Positions 14,721 through 25,100 of a stretch of DNA of 64,000 nucleotides are shown here, piece after piece. The notes beneath the pieces were generated by a model. It was given only the letters and a program-made list of their open reading frames with translations. It had not been told where the DNA came from and searched no databases. Numbering within the stretch: the stretch's first letter is position 1; each line of letters starts with the position of its first letter. Position numbers and translations under genes: made by a program. The DNA is from Tyto alba (taxonomy: Eukaryota; Chordata; Aves; Strigiformes; Tytonidae), in assembly GCF_018691265.1 (NCBI RefSeq), contig NW_024881316.1, positions 23,847,819 through 23,911,818 on the forward strand. Direction: 5' to 3'.

Positions 14721-15769
14721 CAGGTGTCATATTTGGGAAAACATGTATATTATTCACAGAGAACTAGTAAAGCTGCTTTCCCCATCCTACCTGCCAGCCC
14801 TGGACCCATGTTAGCCAGGCAGTCCGATGAAAGCTGCCACATCCATGTAATGAAATTAATGTTTTTCTCCATATGCATTCCTTCACAGGAGGACAGGGCC
14901 CATGTGGCACAGCTCTGAGGTTCCTCCAGGAAATTCATGGACATGTACGGAGAGACATGAGGAACATCATCTAGGTAAAACCTGTGACTAAGAACAATTA
15001 GGGAATAGCCCCAGAGGTCTGAAATACTGCTTTGTCTGTGCCAGGCTTGCCACACCTCTCTCAAGTGTGCAGGTTCTTGAAGTCTGTGTAAAGACAGTGA
15101 AGGACACCAGCTTCTGGCTTTGCTAACGCCCCTCCAACATAGGAAAGTCATGCAGTCACAGGCAGGTCATCCAGTTCTCAAAGGCAACGTGTTCCCACCA
15201 GCCTGTCTCCCAGACACAGCAGTCTCCACAGGCCAGGGCTTGCCTAAGTCATTCACCTGGAGAAAGAAGTGCTGGGAGGTGGACAGGAATTTATTCAAGG
15301 TGCCCATCTGGGCATTGCCTTTGCAGCTGCAGGGTTAGAGCTATTCCTCCATCACAACTCCTTGCAGTGTGTGTTATCCGAAAGGGTGAGGGGGAGGGAG
15401 GCATTTGGGTAACAAGTGCCAATAGTTTTGCATGGACAGAAAAACGTCTTCTGCACCTGAGCTCTGCTATGGGTGCTGCTAACACGGACAGGAATGAACG
15501 GGTCGTGTGATTACCGGAGGTTTGCGGGACAGCTTCACTTCAGAAAGTGTGAAACCACATGTGCGACGGGAGCGCTGAGGTGCGTGGCCAAATAATATCT
15601 CACAGTGAGCTCCCCGAACCAGGTACTTCTGAAATGAAAGGTGCATCGCCACCAAGTTACTTCAAACCACCGGTCGGCCCCTCTTGTACCGAACACCTCG
15701 CTAATCCCAGATACAGCCCGGGGTTCGGGATGCTCTCCGAGTCCAGGGAAAGTCTGTCCGACCCCTTAC
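14721..15769. other. Non-coding DNA of rising GC content leading into the CpG block
   Basis: No gene or repeat recognised. Base composition shifts from AT-rich to balanced, and CpG appears from about 15480 onward. Confidence 0.55.
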
Positions 15770-15847
15770 CGGGGTAAGGGGGGGATGGTAGGGGTTTGGG
15801 GGGGCCGGGGTGCACAGGAGGTGCCGGAGGGGAGCAGCAAAGCGGCG

Positions 15848-15907
15848 GGCTCGGCTCGGCTGGGCTCGGCTGGGCTCGGCTCGGCTGGGCTCGGCTCGGC
15901 TGGGCTC
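15848..15907. repeat. GGCTC/GGGCTCGGCT short tandem repeat
   Basis: Irregular tandem array of 5- and 10-bp units of the form GGCTC and GGGCTCGGCT, at the 5' edge of the CpG-rich block. It explains the repetitive long open frames on both strands here. Confidence 0.9.
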
Positions 15908-16010
15908 GCCCCCCCGCGGGGCCGGGCGGGGGGCGGTGCTGGCGGCGGGGCGGGGCGGGCTCCGGCTGCCGGCGCGGTGCCGGGGCCGCCGCCGCCGCCG
16001 CCGAGCTGGC

Positions 16011-16075
16011 GTGGGGCAGAGCCGTGGGGCAGAGCCGTGGGGCAGAGCCGTGGGGCAGAGCCGTGGGGCAGAGCC
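16011..16075. repeat. Five perfect copies of a 13-bp unit (GTGGGGCAGAGCC)
   Basis: GTGGGGCAGAGCC is repeated five times head to tail without a mismatch, inside the CpG-rich block. Perfect copies suggest recent expansion and likely length polymorphism. Confidence 0.95.
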
Positions 16076-16213
16076 CGGTGGCAGGTGGGCAGCGCGGCTG
16101 GCGGAGGGAGAGCCTGCGGCCCTGGGCAGGTCAGCGGGGGCTCCCGGGGAGGGGGGGGGGGATGCACCGCTGCGAGGCTCCCCTCGCTTCTGGGGCAGGG
16201 GGTGAGGCGGGGG

Positions 16214-16268
16214 GGGACGGGACGGGACGGGACGGGACGGGACGGGACGGGACGGGACGGGACGGGAC
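16214..16268. repeat. (GGGAC)11 microsatellite
   Basis: Eleven perfect tandem GGGAC pentamers. The regularly spaced G-triplets on the plus strand are a G-quadruplex-capable pattern. It is responsible for Gly-Arg-Asp-Gly-Thr type repeats in conceptual translations, which are not real proteins. Confidence 0.95.
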
Positions 16269-16452
16269 AGACCCGCAGGTGCGGCCACCGGGGCGGCCTC
16301 GGCCCCCTCCCCGCAGCCGCGCTGCCCACGCCGGAGCCCGGGCGTGGGGACGGTGCGCGCCGGAACGCCGTGGGTCTGAGATACAGGAACGCGTGTCCCT
16401 TTTTTAACAGGGACCTGAAAGTGGACTCTGTCGCTGATGTGTTTATTATTTA

Positions 16453-16483
16453 TTTTTTTTTTTTTTTGGGGGGGGGGGGGGGG
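16453..16483. repeat. T15 run directly joined to G16 run
   Basis: Fifteen T followed at once by sixteen G, then CC. It marks the 3' edge of the GC-rich block. Homopolymers of this size are also error-prone in assembly, so the exact length is uncertain. Confidence 0.9.
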
Positions 16484-17327
16484 CCTTTGCAATGTGATTG
16501 CAGTACGTGCAGGCAGATTGTACTTGCTTGAAATCCTCCCTTAGTTAATAGCATGAGATGAAATCATTTATATCATGCTATATTCTTCTATGCCATCCAG
16601 ATATCTGCTTTATTCTCGCACCACGGGTCAAATGAGTTACTGACTTTGTGTATTAACTTCTTTAATAGTTTGTGGCATGGGAGTTCAGACTTTACGATGA
16701 TAGTAAAGTAGAAGTGTCTGTAATAACTGCAGTTCTACTTTTTTTCTGTACCTGGAAAGAAAAATCTGCTCCGTGGGCTGCTTCTGATTACTGCTATTCA
16801 GTTGTGTAATGCTTAGATGTACATGGTACTTACTGTGCTGAAAAGATTTGATTTCCAATTCAATGATTTCACAGTCTGGAAAACCAGGCCACTGGTTGAT
16901 TCTGAAAGTCTTCCAGCTTTCAGGCACCTGAGGAAGCCTTATGGGTTTATTAGACTTAGTAAACTTCCTTGGAAGTTTTCCCCAAACCTTATTGATTGTG
17001 GGGTTGCTTATTATATATCTTTCAAATATTTATTCAAATTCATAATACTGAACTACAGAATGGGCACAAAATACTTATTTGAAGAACTGTGCTAAGTATT
17101 TTCCTTAGGAAACTTAGTTTTCAGCATGAAGACTTTGGTAGAATACAGCATGTTAAAGATGTGCAGAATCAAGACAATCATCACTCTGGGATGCATAACA
17201 GGAGATGTCTGATGGCATCTCTTGGTAGCTGTCACTTTGGGGTCTGTGTCTGGTACCAGTACTGTCTGGGGTTTTAGACACCACAGTTCCAGCAGAGTCT
17301 TACCAGTTAGGCAGGAGATGAGTAGCA
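16484..17327. other. AT-rich non-coding DNA
   Basis: Composition falls back to AT-rich immediately after the G16 run. No exon or repeat recognised; short open frames here lack splice context. Confidence 0.6.
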
Positions 17328-17712
17328 AAGGTGATCAGAGATCTAGACAACATAACCTATGAGAAAATAGTGAAAGAACTGGAATGTTATAGTCTAGGAA
17401 AGCAAATACTGATGAAAGACAAGATAACAATCTTCAATTGTGAAATTGGTTGCTGCAGAGTGGCGGGAAACAAGCTGTTTTCCACATCCAGTGGAGATAC
17501 AAGAACGAGCACGCTGAACTGCAGCAGGAGAGATTAGGTTAAATGGTAGGGAAAGTCCTGTCTAATTGTACAGGTAATTCAGCATTGGATTGTCCAGGTG
17601 GGGTGTTGAATCTCCTTCACTGGAGCTTTTTAAGACTAGATCTAACAAACATTTACCTGAAATGCTTAAGGCAAGGGTGACTCTGCCTTCCTGTTGTGAG
17701 AGACACTACATG
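17328..17712 (+). mobile_element. Old CR1 non-LTR retrotransposon fragment, plus strand
   Basis: Resembles the 3' part of avian CR1 despite heavy divergence: GTGATCAGAGATCTAGA...CCTATGAGAAAATAGTGAAAGAACT at the start, then 'CTAGGAAAGCAAATACTGATGAAAGACA', and near the end 'GGAGCTTTTTAAGACTAGA' and 'CTGCCTTCCTG'. It keeps the plus-strand order of CR1 ORF2-end to 3'UTR but no long frame. The tail octamers are absent. Confidence 0.75.
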
Positions 17713-19041
17713 ACCACACCAGGTCCCTTAGAGGCTCCAGGCGTGGCAGAGGCTACCAGGATGCCAGCCTGTGAACTCACACTCTTTGTTTTGATCATGC
17801 ATATCAAAGAAGCGGCTTTGTAAGGGAAACACAGCTCACCCGTCCATTTATAATACTTTAATCACATGACTAACTTTTATACTAGATTTTGTGATTCTTC
17901 TTCCTTCTGCTCAAACTGCATTTACATTTGAAGTCTAAGAGCAGTGGTGGATGATCTGTGGAAGAACATCACGTCTTGGTTTGGCACCATCACAACCATT
18001 AAATTGGTTAATGGGTAAATGTTAGGAGATTTCAGCTTAGTTTCAAAGTACAGTTCTGTAAATTGTATCACATTGCTCCCTTCAGGTCCTTAGTATTACA
18101 GGTGTGTCTCAGGCAGTCCATGAGGCAAAGCTATTTCAGTTTAATTTACCTCTATCTTGGCTGTGATCATCATCTTTGAAATTACTTGGATTATAATTCA
18201 GTTCTTAAACATACTTTGAAAAGTGTAGTTTGTCCTACTGCATTAAACAAGGTTTTTGCCCAGTTAAATTATTAGCCAAACGAATTACAGAAATAGGTGG
18301 CTGGAATGAGACTCAGTGTTTTTCTTCCCTTACCTCCATTACCTAAAAGTTTTTGCTGCTTTGCTCAAGTTGTGTTATTCTTTGTGTTGTTATTATCTAT
18401 TTACATACTGTTTTAAAAATTCTACTACATTCTTTGTTTCCAGTGGCTGCTTGTGAAATTTAGCTTTACAGTCCAAAAAAGGAACACTTAAGGTTTTTGA
18501 ACATCCCTGTTTTATAAGAGTGGAAACAGACAAGGCCTAACCTCTCTTTCTAGGTCATTTGGTATTATTTGTGTCCCTGCGTTCTGCCCTTACTACTTTA
18601 GAGAGGCATTGAATACAGCTGATTCAATCTTTCCAGTGTCTCTTTGTAAGACAGGTCTTTTTAGTGCTTAGTCATGTATATTATTAAGATGACTTTGTTT
18701 CTGCTTTTTTTCTCTCCTTTGAGCTGGCATGACCAGAGCTGAGCCCAGTAAACCCTCTGAAGACATGCTGTTCATGCAACATCTTCTGCTACTTCCTCCT
18801 CAGCTCCTTCCCTTGGTTCCCATCGCAGCCGCAGTGGTATGGCAGTCTAGAGTGCTTGAAGAGACCAAAATGCACCTTATAAAATGTGTGTTGTCTTGCA
18901 TTTAGTTTTTCTGATGTCAGTTTGTTGCTCCGCACGCTGTCGGTTTCTCTGAACCATCTGAAAGGACACGTTTAGTCAGGGCACAGGAGTGGGGGCTCCC
19001 CACGGAGGGTCCGTCAGGGCAGGGCCTGGCAGCCGGGGCCC
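17713..19041. other. Non-coding DNA between old CR1 and minisatellite
   Basis: No gene or element recognised apart from the GC-rich shoulder that begins near 18985. Confidence 0.6.
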
Positions 19042-19137
19042 GTCCCCCCGCCCGGCCAGGAGCCGGGCAGCCGGGGGGCTCCGGGGCCTGTCCCCCCGCC
19101 CGGCCAGGAGCCGGGCAGCCGGGGGGCTCCGGGGCAG
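19042..19137. repeat. 48-bp GC-rich minisatellite, two near-perfect copies
   Basis: The unit starting GTCCCCCCGCCCGGCCAGG is repeated with a period of exactly 48 bp (19042 and 19090). 48 is divisible by three, so overlapping open frames on both strands show a repeated 16-residue Pro/Gly/Arg-rich block; these have no gene-like features. A small surrounding GC-rich patch extends over about 18985-19220. Confidence 0.9.
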
Positions 19138-22100
19138 CCCTGGACCTTGGGCACCTCTCTGGAGATGGGGATGAGCTGAGCCAGGCTGGGATGTGGGCCC
19201 AGCTCGGCAGGGCCCATGGCCAGGCTGGGCAGGGCTGTGGGGAGCCGGAGACTCCATATGTGGGGCCCTGGACTGTGGGAAGGGGCCAGTAAAGGCCTTT
19301 TAGTGCTGTGAGGGCCCTGACACATTTCAAAGCTTCGCTGATGCAAAGTTTGTGTTTAAAATGTGTGAGATCTACCCATTAGCACAGCAGTGGGGTATCT
19401 GAAGTATCCGAAGAGGTGGGCTTTAGGAAGGATGAGCCTACAGAGACTGGAAAGCAAATCCTTTCGCTGCCGTTTGCCCCAGGGTGACAGTCACAGGGAG
19501 ATTGCTGGAGAGTTTATATCCCCCAATTACACAAAACAGCGAGGTCTCTGGAAGAGTTCTTTGCAACAGACATGTGTGGTTCAGCACCCAGTCCTTCTGC
19601 AGCATGTCTTTGGCTTGCCTGTGCTGGAGCGTGTAGGGGCGAAGGGTTGGAGGCCCTCCTTTGAGCACCAGCAGCGACCACACACAGACCTTTGCACTGG
19701 GGATGGCTCCATCAGTCAGGGTCTGCTTTTAAGTAGCCAACTCTGCTAATCTGGAGTAAAATTTAGGGGTAAGCAGAAAATTAAGGGGGTTGCTACACCG
19801 TAGCAATACGTATTGCTTTGTTAAATAAAAAAAGGTAGTCAAAACTTGGCATTTCTTCCCTGCTTTTGCCCATGAAAAAGGGCTCAACCCTGTAAGGCTT
19901 CTGTGTTGCTTCACTTGAAACTGGGCTGGCTGTGGAAAAAAAACAATATATGGTAGAAGAAAACTTAGAACTGTGGGGGCACACACGAAATGACTTAGAG
20001 GCTTTGTTCCTCTCTTTAGTTTCTATGGTACTGGGGTACTGTGAGACTTACAAAAGAAATTTTTCTAAGTTATCATTAATCCGCAGAGACATTGTTTTAA
20101 AGCAGTGCTGATTGATTTAGCCTTCCAGGGTAGATGTCAGGCACACTATTCGTGATTAACAGCAGATAGAAACCAGGGAGATGAGCAGTGTTGATCATTC
20201 TGAATAATACTATGAATGGAAGTAAGAGTACAAAGTAAATACATGTCAACCTTTTGGAATTTTGTGTGTTTTATATCGTTTCAATGCTGGATTGAATAAT
20301 TGATCTTTTGATCAGTGTGTTTTATGCTGTAATAAACCAGGATTTAAATAGTGAGAAGTTAATAGCTGCTCTAAGTAAAACACACAGGCATTGGAATGAG
20401 ACACATTCTCTAGAACTAAGAACATACAAAAATTGCAGGGAAGTTTGTTTGAACTTGATGTGGTGAAAAGTAAAACTAGCGTTCTTGCCATTGAGAGATT
20501 TACATTTTTGCTTGAATACTCTGTCAGTTCAAAGTAAGCCTGTTAAGAATACTGCATTAGAACATAGGAAATCTAAATTTCTGCCTTGTATATTAGTACT
20601 TTAAGGCATCTTCATAATTCAGAGTTTTGTATTCCAAGATTTTTCTCTCTCTCGTGATTAGTTCCAGTAGCTTGCTCTGAAGCTCTGGTTTGAGGCATGC
20701 GACGCTGAACTAATAGCAAAGAGAGGCTGAATGCTTCTTAGCAATGTAGACAGAAATAAATACTGATGTGGCAAAGCGAGCACGCTGAATTTGTAGTGGG
20801 AAGACAAGGAGGGGCTGGGATCAATCACAGCTTTGCTGGGGCAAGAGGGGGTTGAGAGGTGGCTGTAAGGGCCACCTGCCTACGGCTGTGGGACTAGGGG
20901 TGGGGTCTTCTAGGGACTGACACAGGGACGGAGGCATGAGGAGGGCTCAGGGCATTTTTAAGACAAGGAGGGTTTGGGGGAGCTTTGCGGCAACAAGATC
21001 TCTCTTATTCCCTCCCACTTTTGATCCCGACCAGTTCTCATTGTCTTTTCCACTGTTCCATGTTGTGGGTGCCTCTTACCACCTCTGCAGCCGTCCATTT
21101 TTTTCTCAAGCTAACAGTTTTCCTTTCCCTCATCATTGGCCTCTGCCAATTCTCCTCCCCCTCCCAGGCTTTCGGAAAGGGGCTGGGGTCTCAGTGTCAC
21201 TTGTTCTGGCTGTTGGGAAGGTGATAAAGGGAGGTATAAAGAGAGATAAGGGAACTGTACAGAGGTGAAGACAGCACTTCAGTGACCTTGAAGAGCAAGG
21301 CTTGCTTCTCTGGCATTCCTGCGTGACATGAGAGAGATGTAGAGCAGAGGGGTATGGCAGGTCCTGCTACCGCTTCACATACATTCCCCTCTGTCCTTAG
21401 AGGTGGTGGCAGAAGTATGTGTAAATGGGAGATGCTAATCAACAGTTTGGGATGTAGCTCTGCCATTCCCAATCTTTGGCATAGATAGAATCTGCTGATA
21501 GAAGTGAACTACTTGCTTACAAGTGTGCAGCTTTGTGTGTGAGTGTAAAAGGCCTTGAACATAAAAGTGATTATTGGGATTTTGTATGTTTTAACTGGGA
21601 AGTTAAGATTATCTCTGAGGGCTCTAAATCTGTCTGTCTGGACATGGCATATCCATGGGTGAAGTGGCTGTAGCATGCTGTATATTTGCCGATGTGACAA
21701 AACTTATAGGATTTTAAAAAAGATTTTTGTCTGTGGAACATGACAGAAAAGCATCTTTATCCAAGCTGTCTTTGGAAGGGAAAAATGGATTTGTCTTACT
21801 TTGAAGGTGAGAAATTTAGGAGTGAAGAGTATCCTAACTTACATGGCTGGAGTGTATATTAAGACTGATATTTGGTTAGCATGGAACATTTTTGTATGTT
21901 TTAAAGACCATTTACCCAAAGCTCTGTATTCTTTTGTTTTAGTCCAACTTAAAAAATGTACAGTATTTATTTGCCTTATTCAAACTGTCAGTTATTTTCC
22001 CCTTTCTTTTGTATAAATCTTCAGAGCCATGGTGTTGATAAAACATGTTCTAACTTGCCTGAACTCATTTATATTCTACATCAACAGAAAGTGGAAAAAA

Positions 22101-25100
22101 AAACCTCTGAGCTCTAGTTTGAGATTAAGCCAATGCTTTTTAAAGCATGCCAGCTTGTATTTTCCAAAATATTTTATAACAATTTGTACTTTCTTCATTA
22201 AGTAGAGTTAATGATTTCCAAAAGTTTTCTTTTTAGTCAAACTGTTGCAGCATATAAAAATGAGCCCAATTAAGGTGATTTGAAGAAACATAAGAGAAGA
22301 GTGCTGCAGTTGGTATAACAGCAGGAGGATGTCTAGGCTCAGCCTCTAACAGATGCTTGGGAGGTCTCTGTTGTCAAGACTACCTTGTGCTTCCTTTGCT
22401 CTCTGTAGGTACTTCCAGTTCTCACCCCCTTATGAATTCCCTAATTCCACAACAGCTTGCAGTGTCTTATGTGGAGAGGTCAAGATAACATTACATAGTT
22501 GTATCACTGGTACAATTTATTAAAATACCAGATTATTGAGCTCAGTTGAAAATATTGTGGTATAACCCTTGCTTCACTAAGGTGTGCACAATTGAGTGGA
22601 CTTTAGCCAAAATAGCAGCAGAGCTGCCAGGGAGGGACCACATGGACCCATGGTGAACTTTCTACCTTATCAGTGTAATGCTTACATTTAAGGGAAGTTG
22701 TATGAAGTGGTACTTTAATTCTTTTCCTGATATCAGACACTTAAAAGATTCAAATTATAGTTGCAATTAGAGAAGTACCTATTTCCTTCAGTATTCCCAA
22801 ATGTAATAGTTTATTTTTCTTAGTCTTTTAACTACCTGGGTGGCTCTCTTGGCGCTCTGACCCAGACAGACTCCATTAGACTGAGGTCTAGGCAAGGCTG
22901 TTTAAATACATGTCTCTTCCTTTATTTGCAGCTCTCTTTGACCAGATCAGTATGTTCGTACTTACTTGCACTTGGTATCTGACCCTGGTTTCCTACAATT
23001 TCCCCTTTCCTCATTGCAAGTAGAGAAGATAGAATAATATTCCCAGTTAAATAAAAAGGCAGAGGAGAAAATAAACATTGTAAGTGTAGCTGCAGTGTCC
23101 TATGTGGAGAACAGGAGGCAGGCACATCTGTGGAATAATTTAAAGGGTGGGTGAATTATACAGAATATGACTTGAAGATAGAAGAAATGGGAGTGGACCA
23201 CTGCTGGACTGTTAGGGTTGTGAATTCATTCCTTCCTCAGCTGTGGGAGATGTTTCAAAAAAAAGGCACTCTGTGGGAAGTCGCTCTCTGAGATTAGACT
23301 TTATGCCCAAGTCAAAAACCAGGGGAAAGTTATATAATTCTGAGCTTGAATTTAATTGGAGGATTGATTGCTTATGGGAGGTGGATGTGGGAGTCTCCAG
23401 CTCTTAAATTCTTGGCCTTGATAGCACGGGACCAAAAGATAAAGTAGATCACTCCTGTCATAATATAAGATGAACTGCATGTCTGTGTCTTGGTAAGGAG
23501 CTGTGTGCCCTCCTTTCCCAAGTGGAATGGTATCTGCCTAGTTACTGCGTTTTGTTTGAAAGGTATCCATCAGGAGGGAGCAGACTGGGTGGGTGAAAGT
23601 GAGAGAACTTTTGAGATACACCATGAGATTCACCATCAACTCATGAAATAGAACAATGTGGAAAAGTACAGCCAAGAATGTTGGAGCTATGTGAAGAGTG
23701 GAGCCCTTTACTACTTCATAGCAACTTAAAACAAGGGAGACTTTTTAGATGGAAATGCAAAAATAAAAGGTGTTAATATGTCAAGGGGAATTTTCAGAGC
23801 CAAAACCTCTAATTGTCTTACTGAAAGGAAACTGAAACTCTCACCTACTGAAAATAAGTCCTCTTTGTCCTTCAAAAACTGTCACTTGCAGAGAAAGTGA
23901 GGATCTGATGGCAACCCCAATCAAACCAACCAACCAAATTAAATGTTTTTTTGAATAGCTCTTGCTGGAAGTTGAGAGAAGAAGAAGAATGGGGAAATAA
24001 TAGCAATTAGGACATCTGGAGGAGATTCTTCCTATCCCTGAAAGGACCTGAAGGTTTATCAATTTTATTTACTCAGGGTTGCACAAATCATGAGAAATCA
24101 CTGATGATAAAATGTATCTAAATGCTGGCAATATATTAAACTGTGAAACATATACTCTTGCAGTATAATAGAAGATAGTGATGAAGGATTTTTTTTATTT
24201 TTTTACTGCCATGGAAAAGAATGAGGGGTGGGGAAGGGGGAGGAAGATTTGCTGAATATGAATAACAGTGATTTTTTTTTTTTTTAAGGTCCTAGACAAT
24301 GGAGTTTTATGTTTGTTATTCCCTGATGAATTTGCAGTGAGGAGAAAGGAATGTAATTGTATGCCCCTGTGATTAAGTCCATTTGCTGTGCAAGGAGGCC
24401 CACATGGTCATGGTGTGCTCATGACTCAGCTGAAACGAACATTGACAACTTTTGCCAAAAAGGAGAGGGAAGTCAGGATGCAGAGGATTTCATTAAGGAG
24501 CTCAAAAGAGAGGACAGCTGCACCTAATTTTCAGAAGCACATAGTTGTCTTCGAGGAAGCCAAGCAGTACCAAGAAAAAAGCTTAATTTTTATTTCCTAA
24601 AGAGTAAAGGCATTCAATTTATTTTACCTCTTACTTTCTTTTCTGATCTGAATTTAAATAAAGTATCTGCCTTCAGAAGAGGTGTTTTTAGCAAAGGAGA
24701 ATTTCTTTTTTGTGTGTACATAAGTATACCTGCTTATGCTAAGTACTCACTATAGGTAATCACAAGTTCATGGTTTGATGGTACCTGACAATAGCAAGGA
24801 AAAGGCATAAAACAAAACTGTCTCGGAGCTGTCCAGTACAGAGCATTTCCTCTGCAAAAGTTTCAGTGCTTTGCATAAGACCTGATTCTCTCTGCTCCTC
24901 AGCACTTGACTACATGCAGTTTTGTATTAGTTTCCTGGTTCGCTCTATATGATTTTTAAATAGAGCTGGGGTAATATATGTCTTCTGCTCCTGCAGAATT
25001 ATTTATCGGATGCCTTTGGAAAGTTGGATAACTGCAGGCAATGAAATCTTGCTCAAAAATCAAAGTGAAATGAAAATTCTGTTATATGGTGATTTCATCC

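Larger units (their letters stand above)
15770..16400. promoter_or_regulatory. CpG-island-like GC-rich block, candidate distal COL21A1 promoter/first exon
   Basis: About 630 bp of very GC- and CpG-rich sequence stands out sharply in an AT-rich surrounding. It includes GGGCGGGG-type Sp1-like boxes (15920-15960), a (GCC)n run near 15985-16003 and several plus-strand donor-like sites (CAG|GTCAGC at 16129/16130 and CAG|GTGCGG at 16278/16279). The COL21A1 start-codon exon opens with an acceptor, so a non-coding first exon must lie upstream; this block, 28 kb away on the same strand, is the best candidate seen. No transcript evidence is available. It could equally be the promoter of a non-coding RNA or merely a GC-rich minisatellite cluster. 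Confidence 0.45.

Noticed and set aside
15641..16531. 296-codon plus-strand open frame, with 263- and 187-codon frames on the opposite strand
   Set aside because: They run through GC-rich tandem repeats where stop codons are rare in all frames; composition is repeat-driven and several mutually exclusive frames are equally long.
18917..19346. Overlapping minus-strand Pro/Gly-rich frames of 93-137 codons
   Set aside because: Produced by the 48-bp minisatellite and its GC-rich shoulder; equally open on the other strand.
24388..24600. 70-codon plus-strand frame rich in Lys/Arg/Glu
   Set aside because: Purine-rich genomic DNA gives such composition by chance; no conserved motif, no splice or promoter context.
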